Assembly (NCBI GenBank): GCA_964539785.1
Contig: CAZIJQ010000006.1
Span: 1-64,000, forward strand
From: JABMPO01 sp964539785
Lineage (GTDB): Bacteria > Fidelibacterota > Marinisomatia > Marinisomatales > TCS56
Length of the DNA: 64,000 nt
Direction of reading: 5' to 3'
The notes under the pieces are model-generated. The model ran no database searches. It saw nothing but the letters and a program-made list of their open reading frames with translations, and was not told the origin of the DNA. Below are positions 9,058 through 16,999 of this stretch, piece after piece. The position numbers and the translations under genes are program-made. The first letter of the stretch is position 1. The number at the start of each line of letters is the position of its first letter.

Positions 9058-9537
9058 ATGAAACGAATGAATCTGAATATAATTATGGTACTTGCGGTTT
9101 TTGCTATGCTGATGAACTTTGGTTATGCCCAGGGTTTTGGTGGTGGAAATGGTATTGGAGGTCCGGGATTCTATATTGATGAAAATGGCGACGGTTTTAA
9201 TGATAACGCCCCCGATGTTGATGGCGATGGCATCCCCAATGGAATGGATGATGATTTTGTCCGGCCCATGGATGGCAGTGGCAACGGTTTTGGTAATGGT
9301 GATGGCGATTGTGACGGAACCGGAGATTGTGATGGATCCGGTGGTGGCAATGGTGGTGGACAAGGCGGCGGAAATGGTGGAAATGGTGGAAATGGCGGAA
9401 ATGGCGGCTATGGTCCTGGTGATGGAACTGGTGGCGGACGCCCCGGTGACGGAACTGGATTTGGTCCCGGCGACTGCACTGCACCAGAAGAAGTAAGATC
9501 TACCCCATCCAAAATCAAAGTGAGAAATATTGATTAA
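9058..9537 (+). CDS. Secreted Gly/Asp-rich protein with calcium-binding-like repeats
   Basis: This 159-residue protein starts with a signal peptide (cut probably after GYAQ, residue about 25). A segment of DENGDGFNDN, DVDGDGIPNGMDDD and similar follows, with DxDxDG loops like those of dockerins and thrombospondin type-3 repeats, which bind calcium. Residues about 75-145 are a low-complexity run of GNGG/GDG. Three cysteines are present (GDCDGTGDCD and GDCT). I recognise no family. AAAGGAG is well placed ahead of the ATG. As first gene after the kinase-regulator pair, it is probably an envelope-stress product. The DNA is biased to ggtggaaatgg-type repeats and may expand or contract. Confidence 0.75.
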   Translation: MKRMNLNIIMVLAVFAMLMNFGYAQGFGGGNGIGGPGFYIDENGDGFNDNAPDVDGDGIPNGMDDDFVRPMDGSGNGFGNGDGDCDGTGDCDGSGGGNGGGQGGGNGGNGGNGGNGGYGPGDGTGGGRPGDGTGFGPGDCTAPEEVRSTPSKIKVRNID

Positions 9538-9550
9538 TAGTATACTTGAC

Positions 9551-9570
9551 GGGGGCGGGTATCCGCCCCC
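9551..9570. other. Intercistronic GC hairpin
   Basis: An 8-bp perfect stem (gggggcgg with ccgccccc) around GTAT lies between the Gly-rich gene and the barrel gene, 14 bases before the latter's chosen start. No T-run follows on the plus strand (acaaaaaaac does), so it may stabilise the upstream mRNA or cause partial termination. It closely resembles the true terminator at 11289-11315. Confidence 0.6.
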
Positions 9571-9584
9571 ACAAAAAAACAACA

Positions 9585-10769
9585 ATGAAAAAATTAAAAA
9601 TAATGACTAGATTTCTCAGATTTACCCACCACCTTATCCCAGCGGTATTTGTTATTATTACAAGTACCAGTGGACAGGAAATATCGGTGGATATGAACAG
9701 TTATGTTGGCCAGATTGATCATATTTTTGATTCCTACCTTGGAGTTGACCAATCTTACTTGAGTGGTTCATTTTCATTAGCTTATCAACCATCTCTGAAT
9801 ACCCGTTTATATGGCAGTATTCAGCGTACGGAAGTGCTGACCAATCAAGATTATTCTACTGGCTCTATGGAAGCAGGATTTCAATATCGTTATCTGGAAC
9901 TGAAGAACCAGCAATTGTTTGCTGGTTTGGTTTTCAGTAACGCTGTTTATACGCCAACTTATGATTATTATGAGTTTTCAGAAATCAGTGCCTATGCCGA
10001 CTGGAAATATTTTTACCTTCCTCAGGGATCATTGAAGATGGGTTACAATTTACAAAGTCGGACCTACAATGAAATGCCCCAGGGATCAAATACAGAACAC
10101 AGTCTCTATGTTTCAACCAATTATTCATTTAATACCGGTACCAGTTTCAAATTACACGGTTGGTACGCGATTCAAGATTTTCAAGCTCCTCCGGCAACTT
10201 ACACACAAGGACGTCATGGAGTTATTATCCCAACCTATGAAGAGTTAAATACAAATTCATTAACTGGTCTGAATCTGCGTGTCAGCCAGTCAGTAAATAA
10301 ATATATGGGATTGGTTTTTTCCGGCAGCAGTCAGTATCGCATCAATCGCACACCCTCTGACTTTATTATTCTGGACCAATCCACCAGCCCGTTTATTGAC
10401 CGGTTTCGCTGGGATAGCAATTCCGGTTCGGGAAAGATAAATCTTCGCCTTCCAGGTAGTATTACTATCAGTGGCGGGGCCTATTTTGAACAGCGCAATT
10501 ATGTGGATGTGCCAATTTTTGAATTCGATTTTGAATTGGGTGATTATGTTCAGGTTGATGACGAATATATTATAGTCGATTATAATCGTAGTGACAATTA
10601 CAGCTATTATAATCTTCAGCTATATCGGGATTGGAAAATGCCATTTTTTCATGGATTTCCACTAATTGGAACCAGTCTGACGTTGGGTTATAAGCAGAAT
10701 GAATCTAATGATCCACTCTATGATTATGCTGGTAATACAATTTCATTTGGAATACATATAACAAACTAA
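9585..10769 (+). CDS. Outer-membrane beta-barrel protein
   Basis: The gene encodes about 394 residues. After a basic start and a hydrophobic stretch ending near TSTSGQE (signal peptide), the protein is almost all alternating aromatic/polar strands: LNTRLYGSIQRTEVL, MEAGFQYRYLELKNQQLFAG, SLYVSTNYSFNTGTSFKLHG and the terminal TLGYKQNES..GNTISFGIHI. This is typical of a monomeric barrel of 14-18 strands. I do not recognise a named family. The start at 9585 is preferred to an in-frame codon at 9546, which would lie inside the hairpin. Context places it in the stress operon. Confidence 0.7.
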   Translation: MKKLKIMTRFLRFTHHLIPAVFVIITSTSGQEISVDMNSYVGQIDHIFDSYLGVDQSYLSGSFSLAYQPSLNTRLYGSIQRTEVLTNQDYSTGSMEAGFQYRYLELKNQQLFAGLVFSNAVYTPTYDYYEFSEISAYADWKYFYLPQGSLKMGYNLQSRTYNEMPQGSNTEHSLYVSTNYSFNTGTSFKLHGWYAIQDFQAPPATYTQGRHGVIIPTYEELNTNSLTGLNLRVSQSVNKYMGLVFSGSSQYRINRTPSDFIILDQSTSPFIDRFRWDSNSGSGKINLRLPGSITISGGAYFEQRNYVDVPIFEFDFELGDYVQVDDEYIIVDYNRSDNYSYYNLQLYRDWKMPFFHGFPLIGTSLTLGYKQNESNDPLYDYAGNTISFGIHITN

Positions 10770-10784
10770 GAAAAGGAGTAAACC

Positions 10785-11267
10785 ATGAAAAAATACATAG
10801 CACTGAGCATGTTGATTCTAGTCACTGGATTATTTGGCCAGGGACGCAGCGGGTTTGGCCGCGAGCTGGGTTGGAATGATGATTTGAATCTGACTAGTGA
10901 GCAAATCAAACAGATTGATTCATACCGGACCGATTTCCGTAAAACACAGATCGATCTGCGAGCCGATATCCAGAAAATGCGGTTAGATTTGCAGGATTTG
11001 CTACGGATGGATGAACCGAATCAGAAAGCTATCAACAATCAACTGGAAAAAATCCAGGCCAAAGAGCTGGCCATGGAAAAATCGCGTGTGGAGCATCATT
11101 TACAGGTGCGCGAGTTATTGACTGACGATCAGAAAGCTCTCTTTGATCAACATTCCTTAAATCGTGGAATGGGTCACCATGGTAAAGGTCGGATGGACGG
11201 TCGCGGTGACGGGGATGGCCCCGGCGGCAAAAGACATGGCCGTGGCCAAGGTAATGGTGGCTGGTAA
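10785..11267 (+). CDS. Spy/CpxP/ZraP-like periplasmic protein
   Basis: This 160-residue protein has a signal peptide (MKKYIALSMLILVTGLFGQ), then a helical hairpin with LNLTSEQIKQIDSYRTDF (the LTxxQ motif of the Spy/CpxP family) and a second copy, LLTDDQKALFDQ. The tail (residues about 125-160) is rich in His, Gly and Asp (MGHHGKGRMDGRGDGDGPGG), like the metal-binding tail of ZraP. ZraP is the zinc-binding repressor of ZraSR, so this protein may bind metal or act as a chaperone and feed back on the kinase upstream. AAAGGAG precedes the start by 6 bases. Confidence 0.8.
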   Translation: MKKYIALSMLILVTGLFGQGRSGFGRELGWNDDLNLTSEQIKQIDSYRTDFRKTQIDLRADIQKMRLDLQDLLRMDEPNQKAINNQLEKIQAKELAMEKSRVEHHLQVRELLTDDQKALFDQHSLNRGMGHHGKGRMDGRGDGDGPGGKRHGRGQGNGGW

Positions 11268-11288
11268 AGTTACTTGAGGTTGTACATT

Positions 11289-11315
11289 GGGGCGGGTTTC
11301 CGCCCCTTTTTTTTT
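11289..11315 (+). terminator. Rho-independent terminator of the stress operon
   Basis: A 7-bp stem (ggggcgg with ccgcccc) with loop GTTT is followed by nine T. It lies 21 bases after the Spy-like gene and ends the operon. Confidence 0.9.
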
Positions 11316-11325
11316 ATCCGCTTTC

Positions 11326-11510
11326 GTCCCGATTATTCGGGACTTCGGAGCGATGGTACCATAGGGCAGTGGCGGATAACCGCGGCGTAGCTTTTTGAGC
11401 GAAGCCGGGTAAATAGATGGGACCGCAGTATTACCCAAGGGGATCCATTCCTTGTATTCCAGAATTTGAAAAGGCATAATTTTGCGTAGGGACAACACCA
11501 GTTGTCCCTA
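11326..11510. repeat. Intergenic short palindromes
   Basis: Two perfect hairpins stand out: 11326-11343 (gtcccga, loop ttat, tcgggac) and 11487-11510 (10-bp stem tagggacaac with gttgtcccta, loop ACCA). The second shares the string cgtagggacaac with a site near 45048, which suggests dispersed copies. No gene is supported between 11316 and 11575. Confidence 0.5.
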
Positions 11511-11575
11511 AAATTGATACTGTAACCAACAGTCTTTGAACCACTCTTGAGAGTTGGCTCTACATCACCGATACT

Positions 11576-11968
11576 TCAGCTTTTTTCAGATCGCAATTCA
11601 AAACCTTTAACTACCACGAATGCGATCAGGGCAAACAGGAAAAAAACCAGCAGCATCCAGGCTACACTCTGCAAGGTGGCGATTATCGTGCGGTATATCT
11701 CAAGTAGCCAGCGTTCGGCGTTTAACAGGATTGGTACTGCATCCGGTTCGGTCGCCGTGATATATTTCTCCAATTGCCAGATACGTACACCACCGGAAAT
11801 GCCGACAACATAAATTGCAAATTTGATATATTTTTGCCAGGCCGAGCTGATTTCCTCCGCAACGATTCGTTTAAGAATTGACGATATAGGCTGGTTGAAG
11901 AATCGGGCCAAAATGTAGGATACTACTAAAGCGATTAAAAAGGTTACTAGCAGCAGGGTAATAAACAT
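11576..11968 (-). CDS. Small membrane protein of unknown function
   Basis: This 130-residue protein has a membrane segment at residues about 2-22, an amphipathic stretch RFFNQPISSILKRIVAEEIS, a moderately hydrophobic FAIYVVGISGGVRIW segment, and a C-terminal membrane segment at about 100-122. I do not recognise the family. The N-terminal pattern loosely recalls pore-lining helices of small channel-like proteins, but this is not enough for a call. The gene is monocistronic on the minus strand. Confidence 0.6.
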   Translation of the reverse strand: MFITLLLVTFLIALVVSYILARFFNQPISSILKRIVAEEISSAWQKYIKFAIYVVGISGGVRIWQLEKYITATEPDAVPILLNAERWLLEIYRTIIATLQSVAWMLLVFFLFALIAFVVVKGFELRSEKS

Positions 11969-12223
11969 ATGACCTCCATTTCTTTGGGTCTATTGCTATT
12001 CGGCTACCATTCAGTTTGAAATGTGCAATTTTATCAGCAGCAGGAAAAATGTTTGAATGGCTGTCACACAATATACAAAATATTTATTTTAAATTCATTT
12101 ATTGGCTGGTAGTATTATTCAATTTTGGCTTTTATCCGGTTTTATGGTAGTTGCCTTTCCATTTCAAAATGGAGTAACTTATTTTGGCTGATGAAACTTG
12201 TAAAAATAGGAGTCTGATGTTCA

Positions 12224-12802
12224 ATGATTAGTAAAGATGTAACCGGTTTCTATCATTTCTACCCCTCAATAGCCGCCGTAGTTGGAGCCCAGCGGGGTGA
12301 TAATGTGAATTTTATGACGGCCGCCTGGCACACTGGTGTTAGTCATTCGCCGCCATTGTATCTAGTATCGATTGCTCCCAAGCGCCATACTCATGATATG
12401 ATTATGGAAACGGGCGAATTCACCTGCAATTTCCTGCCGATTGATCAGCTAAAGATCATTCACGGTTGCGGAATTGTCTCCGGGGCAGACATTGATAAGA
12501 TTGACAAACTGGAGATACCACTGGAAAAATCAATTGAAGTGGATTGCCCGGTAATTGCAAACGCCTATGCTGCCTATGAATGTCGGGTAGTGCATCAATA
12601 TCCGGCTGGTGATCACACCTTGTTTGTGGGTGAGGTGGCTGCAGTCCATATTGATGAAGCAAGAATTTCCGAAAGGGGTATTCTTGATCCGGCTAAAATT
12701 GATTTTGCTATGTATTTGGGATCGAATACATATATCTCCGCTGATCCCACTACTGAAGGAATTTTACCAGGAGATTTGGAGACTTTGATAAATGTCGGTT
12801 AG
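12224..12802 (+). CDS. Flavin-reductase-like FMN-binding protein
   Basis: This 192-residue protein fits the flavin reductase-like split-barrel family. It has FYPSIAAVVGAQRGDNVNFMTAAWH near the start (the FMN-binding region), PPLYLVSIAPKRHTHDMI, and ETGEFTCNFLPID in the typical place. Members reduce flavin or use FMN as cofactor with varied substrates. The ATG at 12224 lies after taggagtctg. It overlaps the next gene by 11 bases, so the two are probably translated together. Confidence 0.8.
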   Translation: MISKDVTGFYHFYPSIAAVVGAQRGDNVNFMTAAWHTGVSHSPPLYLVSIAPKRHTHDMIMETGEFTCNFLPIDQLKIIHGCGIVSGADIDKIDKLEIPLEKSIEVDCPVIANAYAAYECRVVHQYPAGDHTLFVGEVAAVHIDEARISERGILDPAKIDFAMYLGSNTYISADPTTEGILPGDLETLINVG

Positions 12803-13751
12803 ACAATCTGTATCCATTGGTCTGGCACTTGGCAGTGGTTCGGCCCGGGGTTGGGCGCATATCGGTGTTATTGAAGCGCTGGAAGAAAATGGGATTCCCA
12901 TTAATTTTATCGCCGGAACCAGTATTGGTGCTTTTGTCGGGGCAGTTTACGCTGCCGGTGACATAAAAAGCCTGAAGGAATTTGCCCTGCGAATGGATTG
13001 GAAAATGGTGCTGTCTTATTTTGATGTAGTTTTCCCGAAATCAGGTTTTCTGGATGGGAAAAAGGTTCATGATCTGTTTTCCATGCACACCAATGTCCAA
13101 ACATTCGCCGATTTTCGGATTCCCGTAAGGATGCTGGCCACCGATCTTAATAGCGGACAACAGGTAATTCTGGATTCAGGTAATATTATTGAATCGATCC
13201 GAGCCAGTGTTTCTGTGCCCGGTATTTTTACGCCGGTACGACGGGGGAATCAAATGTTAGTGGATGGCGGTCTGGTCAATCCGGTTCCGGTCGATGTGGC
13301 TCACTCGATGGGTGCCGATGTGGTGATCGCCGTTGATTTAAATACGGGCCTGGTACGCAGGCAAGCTGATTCGGTGCCGCGTAGGACAAAATCTACTACT
13401 AGTGAGAGCGCATTCGACGAATTACAGAACAGCAAGAATGAAACAATTGCCAAACTGGCCCGCAGCTATGTTGGCGCTGAAAAAATGATTCGTGATAAAA
13501 TTGGGTCCTGGTTCGACCGGGATGATCCCAAACCCAATATTCTGGAAGTTATGGGCAGTTCACTGGGTATTATGGAGGAGCAGATCGCCCGGATCAACCT
13601 GGCTCTCAACCCACCGGATGTGCTGATACAACCACGATTGGGAGATATAAAAATGTTTGATTTTGACCAGGCCGAACGATCGATTGCTGAAGGCTATCGG
13701 CGAACAATCGAACAGATGGATGCTATTCAGGAATTGATTGATCGCGGATAA
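12792..13751 (+). CDS. Patatin-like phospholipase (RssA/YchK type)
   Basis: This 319-residue lipid hydrolase has the oxyanion-hole motif ALGSGSARGWAHIG (residues about 12-25), the nucleophile elbow AGTSIGAFVG (Ser about 44) and the catalytic Asp in VDGGLVNPVPV (about 158). Together these form the Ser-Asp dyad of bacterial patatins. No signal peptide is present, so the enzyme is likely cytoplasmic or at the inner membrane. The C-terminal 100 residues are helical and specific to this subgroup. It overlaps the flavin reductase-like gene, but a common pathway is not evident. Confidence 0.85.
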   Translation: MSVRQSVSIGLALGSGSARGWAHIGVIEALEENGIPINFIAGTSIGAFVGAVYAAGDIKSLKEFALRMDWKMVLSYFDVVFPKSGFLDGKKVHDLFSMHTNVQTFADFRIPVRMLATDLNSGQQVILDSGNIIESIRASVSVPGIFTPVRRGNQMLVDGGLVNPVPVDVAHSMGADVVIAVDLNTGLVRRQADSVPRRTKSTTSESAFDELQNSKNETIAKLARSYVGAEKMIRDKIGSWFDRDDPKPNILEVMGSSLGIMEEQIARINLALNPPDVLIQPRLGDIKMFDFDQAERSIAEGYRRTIEQMDAIQELIDRG

Positions 13752-13775
13752 ATCAAAATTCCGGGGTTGCTATTG

Positions 13776-14336
13776 CTATACCTCCCGGTGTCGGAAGCAA
13801 TCTACCACATGGTCGTTCACCATACCGGCGGCCTGCATGAAAGCATAACAGATCGTCGTCCCAACAAATTTGAATCCCCGGTGTTTCAAATCTTTACTCA
13901 TGGCATCGGACTCAGCGGTGCTGACGGGAATATCTCCCATCTGCTTCCAGTTGTTAATTTTTGGTTGACCACCGACAAACTGCCAGATATACTGATCGAA
14001 GGTACCGTATTCCGCTTGAGCCTTAAGGAAAAATTGGGCATTGGTTACCGTTGATCGAACCTTCAGCTTGTTACGGATGATTCCCGCATTGTTTAATAAT
14101 TCCTGAATTTTAATTTCGTCATATTGGGCGATTTTCACTGGGTTAAAATTGTCTAGTGCTTCCCGGAAATTCTCTCGTTTATTCAAAATAGTAGACCAAC
14201 TCAAACCGGCCTGGAAAGCATCCAGAACCAAAAATTCAAAGATTTTTCGATCGTCATGAATCGGGATACCCCACTCCGTGTCGTGGTATTCAATCATCAA
14301 TTGATTATCTGATGGCCAGGCACAACGTGTTATCAT
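13776..14336 (-). CDS. tag: DNA-3-methyladenine glycosylase I
   Basis: The gene encodes a 186-residue Tag-family enzyme that removes 3-methyladenine from alkylated DNA. Family signatures run through the protein: MITRCAWPSDNQLMIEYHDTEWG (quoted in part as RCAW and YHDTEWG), FEFLVLDAFQAGLSWSTIL, NAGIIRNKLKV and FKFVGTTICYAFMQAAGMVNDH. The Cys of RCAW and the late histidines are the structural zinc ligands of this family. The ATG at 14336 has AGGTG upstream and gives the canonical N-terminus, so the longer reading to 14381 is rejected. Confidence 0.93.
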   Translation of the reverse strand: MITRCAWPSDNQLMIEYHDTEWGIPIHDDRKIFEFLVLDAFQAGLSWSTILNKRENFREALDNFNPVKIAQYDEIKIQELLNNAGIIRNKLKVRSTVTNAQFFLKAQAEYGTFDQYIWQFVGGQPKINNWKQMGDIPVSTAESDAMSKDLKHRGFKFVGTTICYAFMQAAGMVNDHVVDCFRHREV

Positions 14337-14401
14337 TTTTTCACCTATAGTTATTAGCTGAATTTTACACCGGCTATACAAGGGAGACCAGCGCTAACAA
14401 T

Positions 14402-14523
14402 AATTTAGGTTCATTTTTTTGAAGAGAATTGTAGTGTAGCCATCGACTTTCTAAATTTGTGAGATTTATCACTGATAGGGATGTAGCTCTGGTTTATTTT
14501 CCTCTTGAAAATGAACCTAAATT
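14402..14523. repeat. 122-bp element with perfect 16-bp terminal inverted repeats
   Basis: The left arm aatttaggttcatttt (14402-14417) and right arm aaaatgaacctaaatt (14508-14523) are exact inverses. Inside, gaagagaa (14421-14428) and ttcctctt (14498-14505) continue the symmetry imperfectly. The interior has no gene. It could be a MITE-like insertion or a paired operator ahead of the TonB receptor gene. Confidence 0.6.
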
Positions 14524-14615
14524 TTTAAATGATCAAACAATAAATTAATTTTTGGGCAACCATTGCCAATTTTAAGCGTCTATGTATGGAAAAATAATAT
14601 GTGGCTGAAATATCT

Positions 14616-16985
14616 ATGCTAAAGAATTTTAATAAAGATTGTATGACCCTAATTGCACTATTGATAATTACTAGTGTGTCAATATTCAGTCAGGAGACAG
14701 GACGTATATCCGGCTACCTGCGGGCCGGCGACACAGGCGAACCACTGATCTTTGCCAATATAATTCTCGAAGGTACAATCAAAGGCGCCGCTTCCGATGT
14801 TCATGGATATTATGTAATCCGCAATATTCAAACCGGCAATTACCGCTTAAAGGCCATGATGATGGGTTACCAAACGGTGGAGCAACCGGTGGAGATTGCG
14901 GCGGGTAGTGACCAGCGAATTGATCTGGAATTACCGGTTCGGGTCTTATCTGGGGAAGAGGTCACAGTCACCGCCGAACGGATGCGTTTCGAAGAAAAAG
15001 TGGAAATTAGTCGCCTGAATTTGTCCATGCGGCAAATCGAAAATACACCAGCAATGATTGAAACGGACCTGTTTCGAATTTTGCAAATGACACCCTCGGT
15101 TACCGCTAAAAATGATTTCTCATCCGCTCTAATTGTACGGGGTGGTGGTTCCGATGAAAACCTGATCCTTTTGGATGGGATCGAAGTCTACAACCCTTAC
15201 CATTTGGGCGGGGTATTCTCAACCTTCAATGCCGAAGCTTTGGCGGATGCGGAATTCCTGGCTGGTGGGTTTGCAGCCAAATTTGGCAATCGCAATTCGG
15301 CGGTGTTGGATATTACCACCAGGGAAGGCAATTCCAAGCGACGGATATTATTTAAAGAAGGACCGATTTCTGATATTATTGATTTAAGCGGTGTCAACGG
15401 TGAAATCAGTCTGTTGAGTACAAAAATCCTGGCGGAAGGTCCCCATAAATGGGGCACCTGGATGATTGCTACTCGTCGCACCTATTATGATCAGATAGCA
15501 AAATTGTACTACCGGCTTAAAGACGGTAGTACACCGGCCGGCGGTTATTATTTCTGGGATACCCACTGGAAAGTCTTTTTCGACTTGACCAGCAAGAGCC
15601 GTCTGACACTGGCTGGTTACTATGGTCGCGATTTTCTGGCGTTTAATTTTGAAGATGATGAAAGCGGATTTGATATTGGACTCGATTGGGGTAATTATAC
15701 CACCAGCTCCCAGTGGCGTTATGTACCAAATTCCCAGTTTCATTCCACTTTTTCAGTTGCTCGAACGGTTTACGATTGGGATATGGGTCTCACATTTACC
15801 GGAATTGATTCTGCTGTGGGAAAAATATCTACCGATATATTTCAAAATGTGGTTCTGCGGGACTGGACGGTAAAAGAAAAATTAGACTGGTTTATCAGCG
15901 ATCAGCATACCATTACCGGTGGATTTGAGTTCAAAATTCTGGAAATGGCAATCAAACAGGAAATGGCTAATATTACCTTTCTCGACCGGACCCAGAGTCC
16001 TTATATTTTATCATTTTACATACAGGACCGCTGGAAGATATCCAATCGCTTCAATTTTCAACCGGGATTGCGCCTGAGTAAATATGAATTGCATGACCAA
16101 TTATATTTGGAACCACGTTTGGGATTCAAGTATTTGCTGACGGAAAACCTGGCTTTGAAAGGTAGTTGGGGAATTTACAAGCAATACTTGTTTACCAATA
16201 CCAATGACGAGGAAATAATTAGTTTTGTGGAATTCTGGTTACCTGTGCCCAAGGATTTGGAACCCCAATCCTGCCAACACTTCATAGCCGGTATTGAGCA
16301 ACGGTTTAACCGGGGATATTATGCCAGCCTGGAAGCTTATTATAAACCTTATGATTATACTCTGGAAGTGAACCCCAATAACGATCCCGTCACCGATGAA
16401 GACGATTTTGTGGCTGGTAAAGGATCTGCTTGGGGTTTTGAATTCTTGCTGAAGAAGATGCAGGGTAAATTCACCGGCTGGCTGGGCTATAGTTACAGCC
16501 GCATCCGCAAAGAAATTGATTTTAATAGCGATGGTGTCCTCCGCAAAAGGGAGGGTGAAATCTATTTTACGAATAATGATATTCCTCATTCATTTAATGC
16601 TGTGGTCAGTTACAATCGCAGCAAAAAGAACAGTTTTGGCTTGAATGCTTCCTATAATACCGGTAAACCATTTACCGTTAACGAAGGACTGGTTTATGCC
16701 GGGACTAGCTTTAGCAGTCCAATCTTTCCCTATACCGGTTTGCAGAATATCCCAGGGGAGAAGAATGGTGCCCGCTTTCCCAGTTACTTACGTATCGATC
16801 TCAGTTACATCAGGACGATTAAACCTTTTGGGATAAATGGTAAGTTCAAATTCCAGATTATCAATGCCACGAACCATTTTAACGTTCTTATAGCACAAAC
16901 AATTCCCAATACAAATCCAACCATGATACGGGCATTCAGCATGTTCCCGGTGATTCCTTCATTTGGTGTGGAATTCGAATTTTAA
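14616..16985 (+). CDS. TonB-dependent receptor with N-terminal carboxypeptidase-like domain
   Basis: This outer-membrane importer has about 789 residues. After the signal peptide (ALLIITSVSIFSQ) comes a carboxypeptidase-regulatory-like domain (GRISGYLRAGDTGEPLIFAN to about residue 115), then the plug (ALIVRGGGSDENLILLDGIEV and GGVFSTFNAEALADAEFLAG) and a beta-barrel ending in MFPVIPSFGVEFEF with the terminal aromatic. The lipoprotein gene 14 bases downstream suggests a SusC/SusD-like pair. The substrate is unknown. An in-frame GTG at 14601 is an alternative start. Neither start has a strong ribosome site. Confidence 0.88.
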   Translation: MLKNFNKDCMTLIALLIITSVSIFSQETGRISGYLRAGDTGEPLIFANIILEGTIKGAASDVHGYYVIRNIQTGNYRLKAMMMGYQTVEQPVEIAAGSDQRIDLELPVRVLSGEEVTVTAERMRFEEKVEISRLNLSMRQIENTPAMIETDLFRILQMTPSVTAKNDFSSALIVRGGGSDENLILLDGIEVYNPYHLGGVFSTFNAEALADAEFLAGGFAAKFGNRNSAVLDITTREGNSKRRILFKEGPISDIIDLSGVNGEISLLSTKILAEGPHKWGTWMIATRRTYYDQIAKLYYRLKDGSTPAGGYYFWDTHWKVFFDLTSKSRLTLAGYYGRDFLAFNFEDDESGFDIGLDWGNYTTSSQWRYVPNSQFHSTFSVARTVYDWDMGLTFTGIDSAVGKISTDIFQNVVLRDWTVKEKLDWFISDQHTITGGFEFKILEMAIKQEMANITFLDRTQSPYILSFYIQDRWKISNRFNFQPGLRLSKYELHDQLYLEPRLGFKYLLTENLALKGSWGIYKQYLFTNTNDEEIISFVEFWLPVPKDLEPQSCQHFIAGIEQRFNRGYYASLEAYYKPYDYTLEVNPNNDPVTDEDDFVAGKGSAWGFEFLLKKMQGKFTGWLGYSYSRIRKEIDFNSDGVLRKREGEIYFTNNDIPHSFNAVVSYNRSKKNSFGLNASYNTGKPFTVNEGLVYAGTSFSSPIFPYTGLQNIPGEKNGARFPSYLRIDLSYIRTIKPFGINGKFKFQIINATNHFNVLIAQTIPNTNPTMIRAFSMFPVIPSFGVEFEF

Positions 16986-16999
16986 ATTGGGAGAATGAA

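Noticed and set aside
9037..9585. Open frames opposite and beside the Gly-rich gene (Ile/Ser/Thr-rich and His-rich)
   Set aside because: They are shadows of the ggtggaaat-type repeats. Only the plus frame at 9058 has a signal peptide and a ribosome site.
12149..12178. Hairpin tccattt/aaatgga upstream of the flavin reductase gene as a riboswitch
   Set aside because: It is a 7-bp stem only, without conserved riboswitch elements such as the FMN-riboswitch core. The evidence is too weak.
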